DNA from: an uncultured Rubellimicrobium sp.
Lineage (GTDB): Bacteria > Pseudomonadota > Alphaproteobacteria > Rhodobacterales > Rhodobacteraceae
Direction of reading: 5' to 3'
DNA length: 7,727 nt
Assembly: GCA_902805995.1 (NCBI GenBank)
Contig: CADCUU010000078.1
Span: 1 to 7,727, forward strand
Positions 1 through 6,410 of the stretch are shown in pieces. The translations under genes were made by a program, and so were the position numbers. Each line of letters starts with the position of its first letter. Position 1 is the first letter of the stretch. Below the pieces are notes generated by a model, which saw only the letters and a program-made list of their open reading frames with translations, had not been told where the DNA came from and ran no database searches.

Positions 1-345
1 CGCACCCTCGCCCGGGGCCTCGGCTGGTTCTCCCTCGCCCTCGGCGCCGCCGAGCTGATCGCCCCCGGCTCCATCCGCCGCCGCACGGGCGCGCCCGTCT
101 TCGACCAGATCATCCAGGCCTACGGCGCGCGCGAAGTGGCGACCGGCGTGGCCCTCCTCGCGGCCGAGAAGCCCGTCCGCCTTGTCTGGACCCGCGTCGC
201 GGGCGACCTCGTGGACATCGCAACGCTCCTCCCCGCGCTGCGCCCCGACAACCCCCACCGCCAAGGGGCCAACGCCGCCCTCGCCTTCGTCCTCCTCGCC
301 ACCGCCACCGACATCGCGGTCGCGATCCAGGGCGATGAGGCCTGA
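1..345 (+). CDS. Small multi-helix membrane protein, 3' end only (5' end outside window)
   Basis: The reading frame is open from the first base and ends at a TGA at 343-345, giving 114 visible residues; the start lies upstream of the window. The visible part is alanine/leucine-rich with about four hydrophobic stretches: around residues 5-22 (GLGWFSLALGAAELIAP), 45-55, 65-80 (VAGDLVDIATLLPAL) and 88-108. It looks like an integral inner-membrane protein with short loops. The pattern of an ARxLGWFS start, then AELxAP, then an AxGxRExxxG segment and a final WxRVAGDxxDxxxL segment resembles small bacterial membrane proteins that are often annotated as hypothetical or DUF4267/cyclase-dehydrase-associated. 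I recognise this from memory of the pattern, not from a search. No lipid-transfer (SRPBCC) domain follows, so this is the protein's C-terminus. Its function is unknown. Nothing links it to the polyamine genes, which start 594 bases later. Confidence 0.8.
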   Translation, partial: RTLARGLGWFSLALGAAELIAPGSIRRRTGAPVFDQIIQAYGAREVATGVALLAAEKPVRLVWTRVAGDLVDIATLLPALRPDNPHRQGANAALAFVLLATATDIAVAIQGDEA

Positions 346-391
346 CCCTCCGGCGCAGCCCTCGCCCCCTAGGCTCGCCGCCCCGCACCAA

Positions 392-409
392 GGGCGTTGC
401 GCAACCCCC
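392..409. promoter_or_regulatory. 18-bp interrupted palindrome, possible regulator site
   Basis: GTTGCGCAAC (396-405) is a perfect 10-bp palindrome. It is flanked by GGG on the left and CCC on the right after one mismatched position on each side, so the symmetry spans 18 bp. That is a plausible dimeric-repressor site, but it lies more than 500 bp before the next start codon and about 50 bp after the upstream stop. It could equally be part of a transcript end or chance in GC-rich DNA. Confidence 0.25.
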
Positions 410-778
410 ACGTCCACCGTTCGTTGGGGTCAGACTTCCTTAACCTTTCAGGGCCACTCTCCCACCCGGAAGCACCGCCCTACGCCACCCCTCCCGGCCC
501 GTCCAACACCTCAGAGCAGGCGGACGCCAGCGCCGGCAGGACTGGCCCGGGGCGCCCCGCTTTCCCGATCGCGGCCCCGGACGGCCGGCCGCGCTTCGGG
601 ACCACCACGGCCATCCATGCCCGGGGCTTCCTAACGGAAGAAAGGCTCCTCGGCCGAGAGTTCTTTGAACGGCAGGCGCGGGCCCCCTGCCACCTGGGAG
701 GCGACAACTCCTGCGGGCGCAACCGCCCCAGAAGCCGCCGCAAAGACCCAGCCGCCGCGCGTCGCGCACGCGCCCCTC

Positions 779-834
779 CCCAGGCCCACCGGCCCAAGCT
801 CACCGACCCAAGCTCACCGGCCCAGGCCCACCCG
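779..834. repeat. 14-bp tandem repeat, four copies
   Basis: Four consecutive 14-bp units run from 779: CCCAGGCCCACCGG, CCCAAGCTCACCGA, CCCAAGCTCACCGG and CCCAGGCCCACCCG. The two inner units differ at one position and the two outer units at two, giving an A-B-B-A pattern. The period is not a multiple of three and the block lies outside any convincing gene, about 100 bp before the amidotransferase start. It may be replication-slippage repeat DNA or an array of protein binding sites spaced about 1.3 helical turns apart. Confidence 0.8.
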
Positions 835-873
835 AGCGAGCCGTGACGCACCGTCCCTGACCTTGCGTCCCAC

Positions 874-899
874 CCCGGGGGCTTGACGACCCCCCCGGG
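874..899. other. GC hairpin ahead of the amidotransferase operon
   Basis: CCCGGGGG (874-881) is perfectly complementary to CCCCCGGG (892-899), forming an 8-bp stem with a 10-nt loop. No T-rich tract follows on either strand, so it is a poor intrinsic terminator. The loop contains TTGACG (883-888), which resembles a -35 box, but I find no fair -10 box 16-18 bp downstream. It lies 39 bp before the amidotransferase ATG, so it may be a leader structure or part of the promoter region. Confidence 0.4.
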
Positions 900-938
900 T
901 CCGGGCGTAGGCCTTTCACACCCCAATCAGAGAGCCCC

Positions 939-1631
939 ATGCTCATCGGAATCCTGCAAACCGGCCACGCGCCCGACGCGCTTCGGCCCATCCATGGCAA
1001 CTACCCCGACCTGTTCCAGACGCTGCTCAGGGATCGCGGCTTCGACTTCCGCACCTTCGCCGTCGTGGATGGCGAATTCCCCCAGGGTCCCCACGACGCC
1101 GAAGGCTGGCTCATCACCGGCTCCCGCCACGGCGCCTACGAGGATCACCCCTGGATCCCCCCGCTCGAACAGCTCATCCGCGACATCGAGGAGGCGGGCG
1201 TCCCCCTCGTGGGCGTCTGCTTCGGCCACCAGATCATCGCCCAGACCCTCGGCGGAAGGGTGGAGAAGTTCCCCGGCGGCTGGTCCGTCGGCCGCACCGA
1301 ATACGACTGGGGCGGCGAAACCATAGCCCTCAACGCCTGGCACCAGGATCAGGTGACGCAAAAGCCCGAAGGCGCCGAGGTCCTCGCCACCTCCCCCTTC
1401 TGCGCCAACGCGGCCCTCGTCTACGGCAAGGACAACCCCTGGGCCTTCACCGTCCAGGCCCACCCCGAATTCTCCGGCCCCTTCCTCGGCGACCTCATCG
1501 ACAAGCGCGGGCGCGGCCTCGTCCCCGACCCGCTCCTCGACGCCGCCAAGGCCAGCCTCGCCGCCCCCGTGGACGATGCCCGCCTCGCCGACCAGATCGC
1601 CCGCTTCTTCAAGGAAAGGGCCGCGGCATGA
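939..1631 (+). CDS. Class I glutamine amidotransferase / gamma-glutamyl hydrolase-type protein
   Basis: This 230-residue cytosolic protein has the class I (triad) glutamine amidotransferase fold. The nucleophile elbow is VGVCFGHQ with Cys94, and the partner His175 and Glu177 lie in QAHPEF. A WHQDQV segment (134-139) and the GGxVEKFPGG region after the elbow fit the COG0518-type family, which includes plant gamma-glutamyl peptidases. E. coli PuuD belongs to the peptidase C26 family and has a different elbow (CRG). No synthetase domain is attached, so it may act alone as a hydrolase. Its position directly before a PuuA-like ligase and a PuuB-like oxidase suggests it removes the gamma-glutamyl group from a polyamine breakdown product such as gamma-glutamyl-GABA; that is inference. 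The ATG at 939 is preceded by only a weak AGAG at 931-934. The gene ends in an ATGA overlap with the next, consistent with translational coupling. Confidence 0.93.
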   Translation: MLIGILQTGHAPDALRPIHGNYPDLFQTLLRDRGFDFRTFAVVDGEFPQGPHDAEGWLITGSRHGAYEDHPWIPPLEQLIRDIEEAGVPLVGVCFGHQIIAQTLGGRVEKFPGGWSVGRTEYDWGGETIALNAWHQDQVTQKPEGAEVLATSPFCANAALVYGKDNPWAFTVQAHPEFSGPFLGDLIDKRGRGLVPDPLLDAAKASLAAPVDDARLADQIARFFKERAAA

Positions 1632-2977
1632 CCTGGCTCGACCGCATCCCCGCCGCCGCCCGCGCCTATCTCGACGTCAATCGCCTCGACGAGGTGGAAT
1701 GCGTCATCGCCGACTTCCCCGGCATCGCGCGCGGCAAGGCCGTCCCTGCCGCCAAATGGGAACGGCAGCAGTACTTCCACCTGCCCAACTCCATCTTCTT
1801 CCAGACCATCACCGGCGACTGGGCCGAGGCCGCGACCGACGGCTTCACCGAACCCGACATGGTCCTGCGTCCCGACATGGACACCGCGACCGCGGCCCCC
1901 TGGGCGGCGGACGGCACGCTCCAGGTCATCCACGACGCCTACGACCTCCAGGGCAACCCCATCGGCATGTCTCCCCGCAACGTGCTCCGCCGCGTGGTGG
2001 ACCTCTACCGCGCCCGCGGCTGGACCCCCATCGTCGCCCCGGAGATGGAGTTCTACCTCGTCGGCAAGAACGTGGACCCCGCCAAGGAGATCACGCCCAT
2101 GATGGGCCGCACGGGCCGCCCCGCCGCCGCCCGCCAGGCCTATTCCATGACTGCCGTGGACGAATACGGCCCCGTCATCGACGACATCTACGAATACGCC
2201 GAAATCCAAGGGATCGAGATCGACGGCATTACCCAGGAAGGCGGCGCCGGCCAGCTGGAGATCAACCTCCGCCACGGCGACCCGATCCGCCTCGCCGACG
2301 ACGTCTTCTACTTCAAGCGCCTGATCCGCGAGGCCGCCCTCAAGCACGACTGCTTCGCCACCTTCATGGCCAAGCCCATCGAGGGCGAGCCCGGCTCCGC
2401 CATGCACGTCCACCACTCGGTGCTCGACGGCACGGGCCGCAACATCTTCACCGGCCCGAACGGCGAGGAAACGCCCGAATTCCTCAACTTCATCGGCGGC
2501 CTCCAGCGGCACATGCCCGCCTCCATCGCGGTCATGGCGCCCTACGTGAACAGCTACCGCCGCTACGTGCGCGGCCACGCGGCCCCCATCAACCTCGAAT
2601 GGGGCCGCGACAACCGCACCACCGGCCTTCGCGTCCCCGTCTCCACGCCCGAGGCGCGCCGCATCGAGAACCGCCTCGCCGGGATGGACTGCAACCCCTA
2701 CCTCTGCATCGCGGCCTCGCTGGCCTGCGGCTACCTCGGCATGGTCCAGCAGACCCCCGCCCGCTCCATGTTCGAAGGCGACGCCTACAAGTCCGAGGAC
2801 GAGATCCCCTACTCGCTCTCCGACGCCCTCGACCTCTTCGAGGACGCCACCGAACTCCACTCCGTGCTGGGCGAGGACTTCGCCCGGGTCTACTCCATCG
2901 TGAAGCGCACGGAGAACGAGGAATTCCTCCAGGTCATCAGCCCCTGGGAGCGGGAGCATCTCCTGCTCAACGTCTGA
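1628..2977 (+). CDS. Glutamine synthetase-family ligase, PuuA-like (gamma-glutamylpolyamine synthetase)
   Basis: A 449-residue member of the glutamine synthetase family, close to E. coli PuuA in length. The N-terminal beta-grasp part covers roughly residues 20-105 and the catalytic part about 110-449. Visible active-site signatures are EMEFYL (metal-binding Glu139 and Glu141), EGGAGQLEINLRHGDP (Glu204, Glu211), FMAKP followed by GSAMHVHHS (His260), NSYRRY (arginine loop, 311-312), NRTTGLRVP (Arg330, Arg335) and NPYL near residue 377. The ATP-dependent reaction would join glutamate's gamma-carboxyl to an amine. The PuuB-like neighbour favours putrescine or a related polyamine over ammonia, and the EINLRHGDP and MAKP motifs fit the PuuA-type branch. 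A glutamylated ethanolamine or other amine is the main alternative. The start at 1628 overlaps the upstream stop (ATGA), and the stop overlaps the next start (TGATG), so the three genes are very probably one operon. Confidence 0.95.
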   Translation: MTWLDRIPAAARAYLDVNRLDEVECVIADFPGIARGKAVPAAKWERQQYFHLPNSIFFQTITGDWAEAATDGFTEPDMVLRPDMDTATAAPWAADGTLQVIHDAYDLQGNPIGMSPRNVLRRVVDLYRARGWTPIVAPEMEFYLVGKNVDPAKEITPMMGRTGRPAAARQAYSMTAVDEYGPVIDDIYEYAEIQGIEIDGITQEGGAGQLEINLRHGDPIRLADDVFYFKRLIREAALKHDCFATFMAKPIEGEPGSAMHVHHSVLDGTGRNIFTGPNGEETPEFLNFIGGLQRHMPASIAVMAPYVNSYRRYVRGHAAPINLEWGRDNRTTGLRVPVSTPEARRIENRLAGMDCNPYLCIAASLACGYLGMVQQTPARSMFEGDAYKSEDEIPYSLSDALDLFEDATELHSVLGEDFARVYSIVKRTENEEFLQVISPWEREHLLLNV

Positions 2978-4290
2978 TGCCCCGCGACCCCCTCACCCGG
3001 AACGACCCGGTCCCCGGCGCCTACCCGGCCTCCTGGTACGCAAGCTCCGCCCAGGCCCCCGGCCCCCGGGCACCGCTCAAGGGCTCCCATCGCGCCGACG
3101 TGGCGGTCGTCGGCGCGGGCTACACCGGCCTCTGGGCCGCCAAGACCCTGGCGGAACGCGGCCTCAAGCCCGTCGTGCTGGAGGCGCACCGCGTCGGCTG
3201 GGGCGCCTCGGGCCGCAACGGCGGTCAGGTCGGCACCGGCACCAACTGGCACCAGTCCAAGCTCGAATCGAGGATCGGCCGCGACGCCGCCCGCGCCGTC
3301 TGGGACATCTGCGAAGAGGGCAAGCGCCAGCTCCGCGACTTCATCGCCGACCACGCCCCGGAAGCCGCCTACAAGCCCGGCGTAGCCCACGGCGAATACT
3401 CCGCCGCCGAGGAGCGGGAGACCCGCGCGAACGCCGACCTCCTCGCCGCCCGCTACGACTACCCGCAGATCGAACTGATGGACGGCGCCCGCTTCCGCGA
3501 CCTCGTCAAGTCGCCCCGCTACGTGGCGGGCGCCCTCGACCACGGCGCGGGCCACATCCACCCCCTGCGCTACGCCCTCGCACTGGCGAAAGCCGCCGAG
3601 TCCGCAGGCGCCGTGTTCCACGAAGGCTCCATCGTCCTCGGCATCGAGAAGGGCCAGCCCGCCACGCTCCGCACCAAGGACGGCGACCTCAAGGCCGACC
3701 ACGTCATCCTCGCCGGCAACGGCTACATGCCGGACCTCGAACCCCAGGTCGCCGCCCGCACCATGCCGATCAACAGCTTCATCGGCGCGACCGAGCCGCT
3801 GGGCGACCGCTGGACCGACATCCTCGCCCAAGACATCGCCGTCGCCGACAGCAAGTTCGTGGTGAACTACTACCGCTTCTCCGAGGATCGCCGCTTCCTT
3901 TTCGGCGGCCGCGAAAGCTACGGCCTGGGCTTTCCCACGGACATCGCCGGGCCGCTCCGCCGCCGCCTCGCCGACCTCTTCCCGCAGCTCACCGGCGCGC
4001 GGATCGACCATGTCTGGGGCGGCACGCTCGGCATCACCATGACGCGCCTGCCCCTCCTCCTCCGGGTCGCGCCCAACATCCTGTCGGCCGGCGGCTTCTC
4101 GGGCCACGGCGTCGCACTCGCCGGCATCTCGGGCCGCGCCATGGCCGAGGCGGTGCTGGGCCAGGCCGGCCGCTTCGACGCGATGTCGCTCCTGCCCACC
4201 CCGCGCTTCCCCGGCGGCGCCCTGGCCCGCGCGCCGCTCCTGACCCTCGCCATGACATGGTACGGGTTGCGCGACAGGCTCGGCGTCTGA
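2977..4290 (+). CDS. puuB: FAD-dependent gamma-glutamylputrescine oxidoreductase-like protein (PuuB-like)
   Basis: A 437-residue flavoprotein of the D-amino-acid oxidase (DAO) superfamily. An N-terminal Rossmann motif VVGAGYTG (Gly46, Gly48, Gly51) is followed by the ribose-binding acidic residue in VVLEA (Glu69) and the GWGASGRNGGQ loop. Several segments match my recollection of E. coli PuuB: LDHxxGHIHPL in the middle, SGHGVALAGISGR near the FAD end and the closing GLRDRLGV (PuuB ends SLRDRLGV). PuuB oxidises gamma-glutamylputrescine to the aminobutyraldehyde derivative, releasing ammonia and H2O2. Specificity here is inferred from this match and from the PuuA-like gene directly upstream. 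The ATG at 2977 shares its A with the upstream TGA (TGATG). The frame stays open upstream as far as 1576, but that stretch lies over the ligase gene and shows no domain, so the start at the overlap is preferred. The true start could also be a few codons further in. Confidence 0.92.
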   Translation: MPRDPLTRNDPVPGAYPASWYASSAQAPGPRAPLKGSHRADVAVVGAGYTGLWAAKTLAERGLKPVVLEAHRVGWGASGRNGGQVGTGTNWHQSKLESRIGRDAARAVWDICEEGKRQLRDFIADHAPEAAYKPGVAHGEYSAAEERETRANADLLAARYDYPQIELMDGARFRDLVKSPRYVAGALDHGAGHIHPLRYALALAKAAESAGAVFHEGSIVLGIEKGQPATLRTKDGDLKADHVILAGNGYMPDLEPQVAARTMPINSFIGATEPLGDRWTDILAQDIAVADSKFVVNYYRFSEDRRFLFGGRESYGLGFPTDIAGPLRRRLADLFPQLTGARIDHVWGGTLGITMTRLPLLLRVAPNILSAGGFSGHGVALAGISGRAMAEAVLGQAGRFDAMSLLPTPRFPGGALARAPLLTLAMTWYGLRDRLGV

Positions 4291-4313
4291 GGGCGCCCAG
4301 TGCCGCAAAGCCA

Positions 4314-4351
4314 TTGCGCGGCGCGGGAGAACCGCGCAAGCCTCTTGCGCG
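4314..4351 (+). promoter_or_regulatory. Overlapping alternative hairpins between puuB-like and aminotransferase genes
   Basis: A middle arm CCGCGCAAG (4332-4340) can pair upstream with TTGCGCGG (4314-4321; 8 bp, 10-nt loop) or downstream with CTTGCGCG (4344-4351; 8 bp, CCT loop). A third option pairs GCGCGG (4321-4326) with CCGCGC (4332-4337). The first two are mutually exclusive, as in an attenuator. Only a short TTT (4353-4355) follows the second hairpin, so terminator strength looks low. It begins 24 nt after the oxidoreductase stop and may end that transcript or form part of the aminotransferase leader. Confidence 0.4.
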
Positions 4352-4420
4352 CTTTCGCGGGAACGGACCGAACGGGCGCGTTGTTCGCGGCGCGTCCCTC
4401 GGGGTAGAAAGGGGAAACAC

Positions 4421-4428
4421 GAGAGGAG
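4421..4428 (+). promoter_or_regulatory. Ribosome binding site of the aminotransferase gene
   Basis: GAGAGGAG ends 5 nt before the ATG at 4434. It is the strongest Shine-Dalgarno match of the plus-strand genes and sets the aminotransferase start. The frame is open back to an ATG at 4257, but that start would lie inside the oxidoreductase gene. Confidence 0.8.
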
Positions 4429-4433
4429 CCGCC

Positions 4434-5801
4434 ATGAACGACGTAAGCCCGAACAGCTGGGAGGCGCGCGCCGACGCCGCCACCTTCTACGGCTTCACCG
4501 ACCTGCCCAGCGTCAAGCAACGCGGCGCCGTCGTCCTGACCCATGGCAAGGGCCCCTACGTCTACGACGTGCATGGCCGCGAATACCTCGACGCGAATTC
4601 CGGCCTCTGGAACATGGTGGCGGGCTTCGACCATGAAGGCCTCATCAAGGCCGCGCAGGACCAGTACGCCCGCTTCCCCGGCTACCACGCCTTCTTCGGC
4701 CGCATCAGCGACCAGACGGTGATGCTGTCCGAAAAGCTCGTGGAGGTGTCCCCGTTCGAGCATGGCAAGGTGTTCTACACGAATTCCGGGTCGGAGGCGA
4801 ACGACACCCTCGTCAAGATGCTCTGGTTCATCCACGCCTCCGAGGGGAACCCTCAGAAGCGCAAGATCCTGACCCGCGTGAACGCCTATCACGGCGTCAC
4901 CGCCGTCTCCGCTTCCATGACCGGCAAGCCCTACAATTCGGTCTTCGGCCTGCCCCTGCCCGGCTTCCTCCACCTCTCCTGCCCCCACTACTGGAAGAAC
5001 GGAGCCGAGGGAGAGACCGAGGAGCAGTTCACGCAACGCATGGCGGCGGAGCTGGAGGAGACCATCCTGCGCGAAGGCGCCGACACCATCGCGGGCTTCG
5101 TGGCGGAACCCGTCATGGGCGCGGGCGGGGTGATCGTGCCGTCAAAGGGCTACTTCCAGGCGGTGATCCCGGTCCTTCGCAAGTACGGCATCCCGGTCAT
5201 CTCCGACGAGGTCATCACCGGCTTCGGCCGAACCGGCAACACCTGGGGCTGCGAAACGTTCGACTTCATGCCGGACGCGATCATCTCCTCCAAGAACCTG
5301 ACCGCCGGCTTCTTCCCCATGGGCGCTGTCATCCTGGGGCCGGAGCTCGACGACCGCCTCCAGCGCGCCTCCGAGGCGATCGAGGAGTTCCCCCACGGCT
5401 TCACAGCCTCGGGCCACCCGGTGGGCTGCGCCATCGCGCTCAAAGCCATCGACGTGGTGATGAACGAAGGCCTCGCGGACAACGTGAAGCGCCTGACGCC
5501 CAGGTTCCAGGCCGGCATGGCCAAGCTCGCGGAGAACCCGAACATCGGTGAATGGCGCGGCGTGGGCCTCATGGGCGCGCTGGAGGCCGTGGCCGACAAG
5601 GCCACCAAGCGCCCCTTCGACAGCAAGTTGTCGGTGAGCGAGCGCATCGCCAACGCCTGCACCGATCAGGGTCTGATCTGCCGCCCGCTCGGCCAGTCCA
5701 TCGTGCTCGCCCCCCCGTTCATCATGACCGAAGGCCAGATGGACGAGATGTTCACCAAGCTCGGCCGCGCGCTGGACAAGGTGTTCGCGGAAGTGGCGTG
5801 A
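4434..5801 (+). CDS. Class III PLP-dependent aminotransferase, putative polyamine/omega-amino acid type
   Basis: A 455-residue fold-type I, class III aminotransferase of normal family length. Visible motifs are the phosphate-binding TNSGSEAND (117-124), NAYHG (Tyr152, His153 stacking on PLP), the AEPVMGAGGVIVP segment (224-236), ISDEVITGFGRTG (Asp258 contacting the pyridine nitrogen), the Schiff-base lysine in SSKNLTAGFFPMGAV (Lys287) and GFTASGHPVGCA before the C-terminal domain. The sequence resembles pyruvate-linked omega-transaminases such as Pseudomonas SpuC (putrescine:pyruvate). Placement after the PuuA/PuuB-like genes supports a polyamine or GABA substrate, but motifs alone cannot separate putrescine, GABA, beta-alanine or taurine use. 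It has its own ribosome binding site and lies 143 bp after the oxidoreductase, so it may be transcribed separately or by readthrough. It converges with the phaR gene downstream. Confidence 0.96.
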   Translation: MNDVSPNSWEARADAATFYGFTDLPSVKQRGAVVLTHGKGPYVYDVHGREYLDANSGLWNMVAGFDHEGLIKAAQDQYARFPGYHAFFGRISDQTVMLSEKLVEVSPFEHGKVFYTNSGSEANDTLVKMLWFIHASEGNPQKRKILTRVNAYHGVTAVSASMTGKPYNSVFGLPLPGFLHLSCPHYWKNGAEGETEEQFTQRMAAELEETILREGADTIAGFVAEPVMGAGGVIVPSKGYFQAVIPVLRKYGIPVISDEVITGFGRTGNTWGCETFDFMPDAIISSKNLTAGFFPMGAVILGPELDDRLQRASEAIEEFPHGFTASGHPVGCAIALKAIDVVMNEGLADNVKRLTPRFQAGMAKLAENPNIGEWRGVGLMGALEAVADKATKRPFDSKLSVSERIANACTDQGLICRPLGQSIVLAPPFIMTEGQMDEMFTKLGRALDKVFAEVA

Positions 5802-5810
5802 CGACCCTCA

Positions 5811-5848
5811 GGGGCTTGGCTCCGGCCTAAGGGCCGGGGTCACGCCCC
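5811..5848. terminator. Long hairpin between convergent genes, likely transcription end
   Basis: GGGGC TT GGCTCCGGCC (5811-5827) pairs with GGCCGGGGTC AC GCCCC (5832-5848) around a TAAG loop. This gives a 17-position stem with one mismatch (T5816 opposite C5843) and two G-U pairs. It starts 10 bp after the aminotransferase stop and lies about 50 bp beyond the phaR stop on the other strand, so it is well placed to end both transcripts. No clean T tract follows on either strand, so it may act as an RNA 3'-end stabiliser or a Rho-assisted stop. Confidence 0.65.
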
Positions 5849-5901
5849 TCCGACCTTTGCCTCGGTTTGCGTCCCATTGACGCAGAATACGCATTCAGGG
5901 G

Positions 5902-6390
5902 TTACCGCTTCTTGGGCGTCTCGTCCTCGTCCTTCGCCGGGCCCGAGCCGCCCGCGAAGCCGCCCGTCATCGCCTTGAAGAACGCCTCCTGCTGGGCGCG
6001 CATCGCCTCGAAGCCCGGAAGCTTGGCCATGGGATTGGCCTTGGTCATCTGGTCCATCATCTTGGACTGACCCTCGCGCAGCATCTCGAAGCTCGCGGCG
6101 AGGAACTGCGGCACCACGGTCGCCGCCTGCGTCGTGTAGCTGCGCACGAGCGAGGTCAGCACGTCGGTCGGCAGGACGTTCTCGCCCCGGCTCTCATGCT
6201 CCGCGATGATCTGGAGGAGGTACTGCCGGGTCAGGTCGTCCCCGGACTTGAGGTCCACGATCTGCACGTCGCGGCCCTGCCGGATGAACAGCGCGATGTC
6301 CTCAAGCGTCACGTAGTCGCTGGTCTCGGTGTTGTAGAGCCTGCGCGAGGCGTAGCGCTTGATGAGGAGCGGCTTGTTGGTGTCGGGCAT
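5902..6390 (-). CDS. phaR: Polyhydroxyalkanoate synthesis repressor PhaR
   Basis: A 162-residue cytosolic regulator. The N-terminal PHA-accumulation-regulator DNA-binding domain spans about residues 8-70, with the hallmark IKRYASRRLYNTETSDYVTL and the downstream IVDLKSGDDLTRQYLLQII. A second helical region (about 70-135: LPTDVLTSLVRSY, PQFLAASFEMLREGQ, MMDQM) corresponds to the granule/polymer-associated part. The tail (after about 140) is glycine-rich, then charged (KDEDETPKKR). In Paracoccus-type systems PhaR represses phaP and itself by binding CTGC/GCAG repeats and is released when it binds nascent PHA. The candidate sites in this window fit that. The ATG at 6388-6390 is preceded by GGGGAG (6399-6404 on the complementary strand) with an 8-nt spacer. 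It lies downstream of phaP, separated by a terminator, so it may have its own promoter or depend on readthrough. Confidence 0.96.
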   Translation of the reverse strand: MPDTNKPLLIKRYASRRLYNTETSDYVTLEDIALFIRQGRDVQIVDLKSGDDLTRQYLLQIIAEHESRGENVLPTDVLTSLVRSYTTQAATVVPQFLAASFEMLREGQSKMMDQMTKANPMAKLPGFEAMRAQQEAFFKAMTGGFAGGSGPAKDEDETPKKR

Positions 6391-6410
6391 GATCGTGGCT
6401 CCCCAGGTTT

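Larger units (their letters stand above)
346..938. other. Long intergenic region, palindrome-rich, no convincing gene
   Basis: This 593-base stretch contains open frames of up to about 150 codons in several phases, but their translations are proline/arginine/alanine-rich with no recognisable domain, and none has a good ribosome binding site. Such frames arise by chance in DNA this GC-rich. What can be seen is a run of inverted repeats: GTTGCGCAAC at 396-405, CGGGGCGCCCCG at 548-559, a 7-bp stem at 570-576/587-593, CTTCC/GGAAG at 627-631/636-640, CTCGGCCGAG at 649-658 and GGCAGG/CCTGCC at 671-676/686-691. These are followed by the 14-bp tandem repeat and the 874-899 hairpin listed separately. 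It probably holds the transcription end of the upstream gene and the control region of the amidotransferase operon. A small RNA or a decayed gene cannot be excluded. Confidence 0.6.

Noticed and set aside
548..559. CGGGGCGCCCCG palindrome as a terminator of the first gene.
   Set aside because: It has no loop beyond the symmetric centre, is more than 200 bp after the stop, and is followed only by CTTTCC, so I list it only as part of the intergenic structure.
397..846. 149-codon plus-strand open frame in the long intergenic region.
   Set aside because: It is low-complexity proline/arginine/alanine sequence, runs through the 14-bp tandem repeat out of register, and has no ribosome binding site or recognisable motif.
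480..926. 148-codon minus-strand open frame in the same intergenic region.
   Set aside because: It is glycine/arginine-rich without a motif, covers the hairpin and tandem repeat, and overlaps other equally long frames in different phases.
1421..2959. 512-codon open frame on the minus strand opposite the amidotransferase and ligase genes.
   Set aside because: It is antisense to genes with clear catalytic motifs. The translation is valine/glycine/histidine-rich, as expected from the reverse complement of high-GC codons.
1576..2976. Open frame continuous with the oxidoreductase, which would make a 904-residue fusion protein.
   Set aside because: The upstream 467 codons lie over the ligase gene in another frame and translate to arginine/proline-rich sequence with no domain. 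The ATG at the TGATG overlap fits the PuuB family's N-terminus.
2890..4314. 474-codon minus-strand open frame opposite the oxidoreductase gene.
   Set aside because: It mirrors the PuuB-like gene, has no recognisable domain and is explained by GC-biased third positions.
3918..5036. 372-codon minus-strand open frame spanning the gap before the aminotransferase.
   Set aside because: It runs antisense through two well-supported genes and has no recognisable domain.
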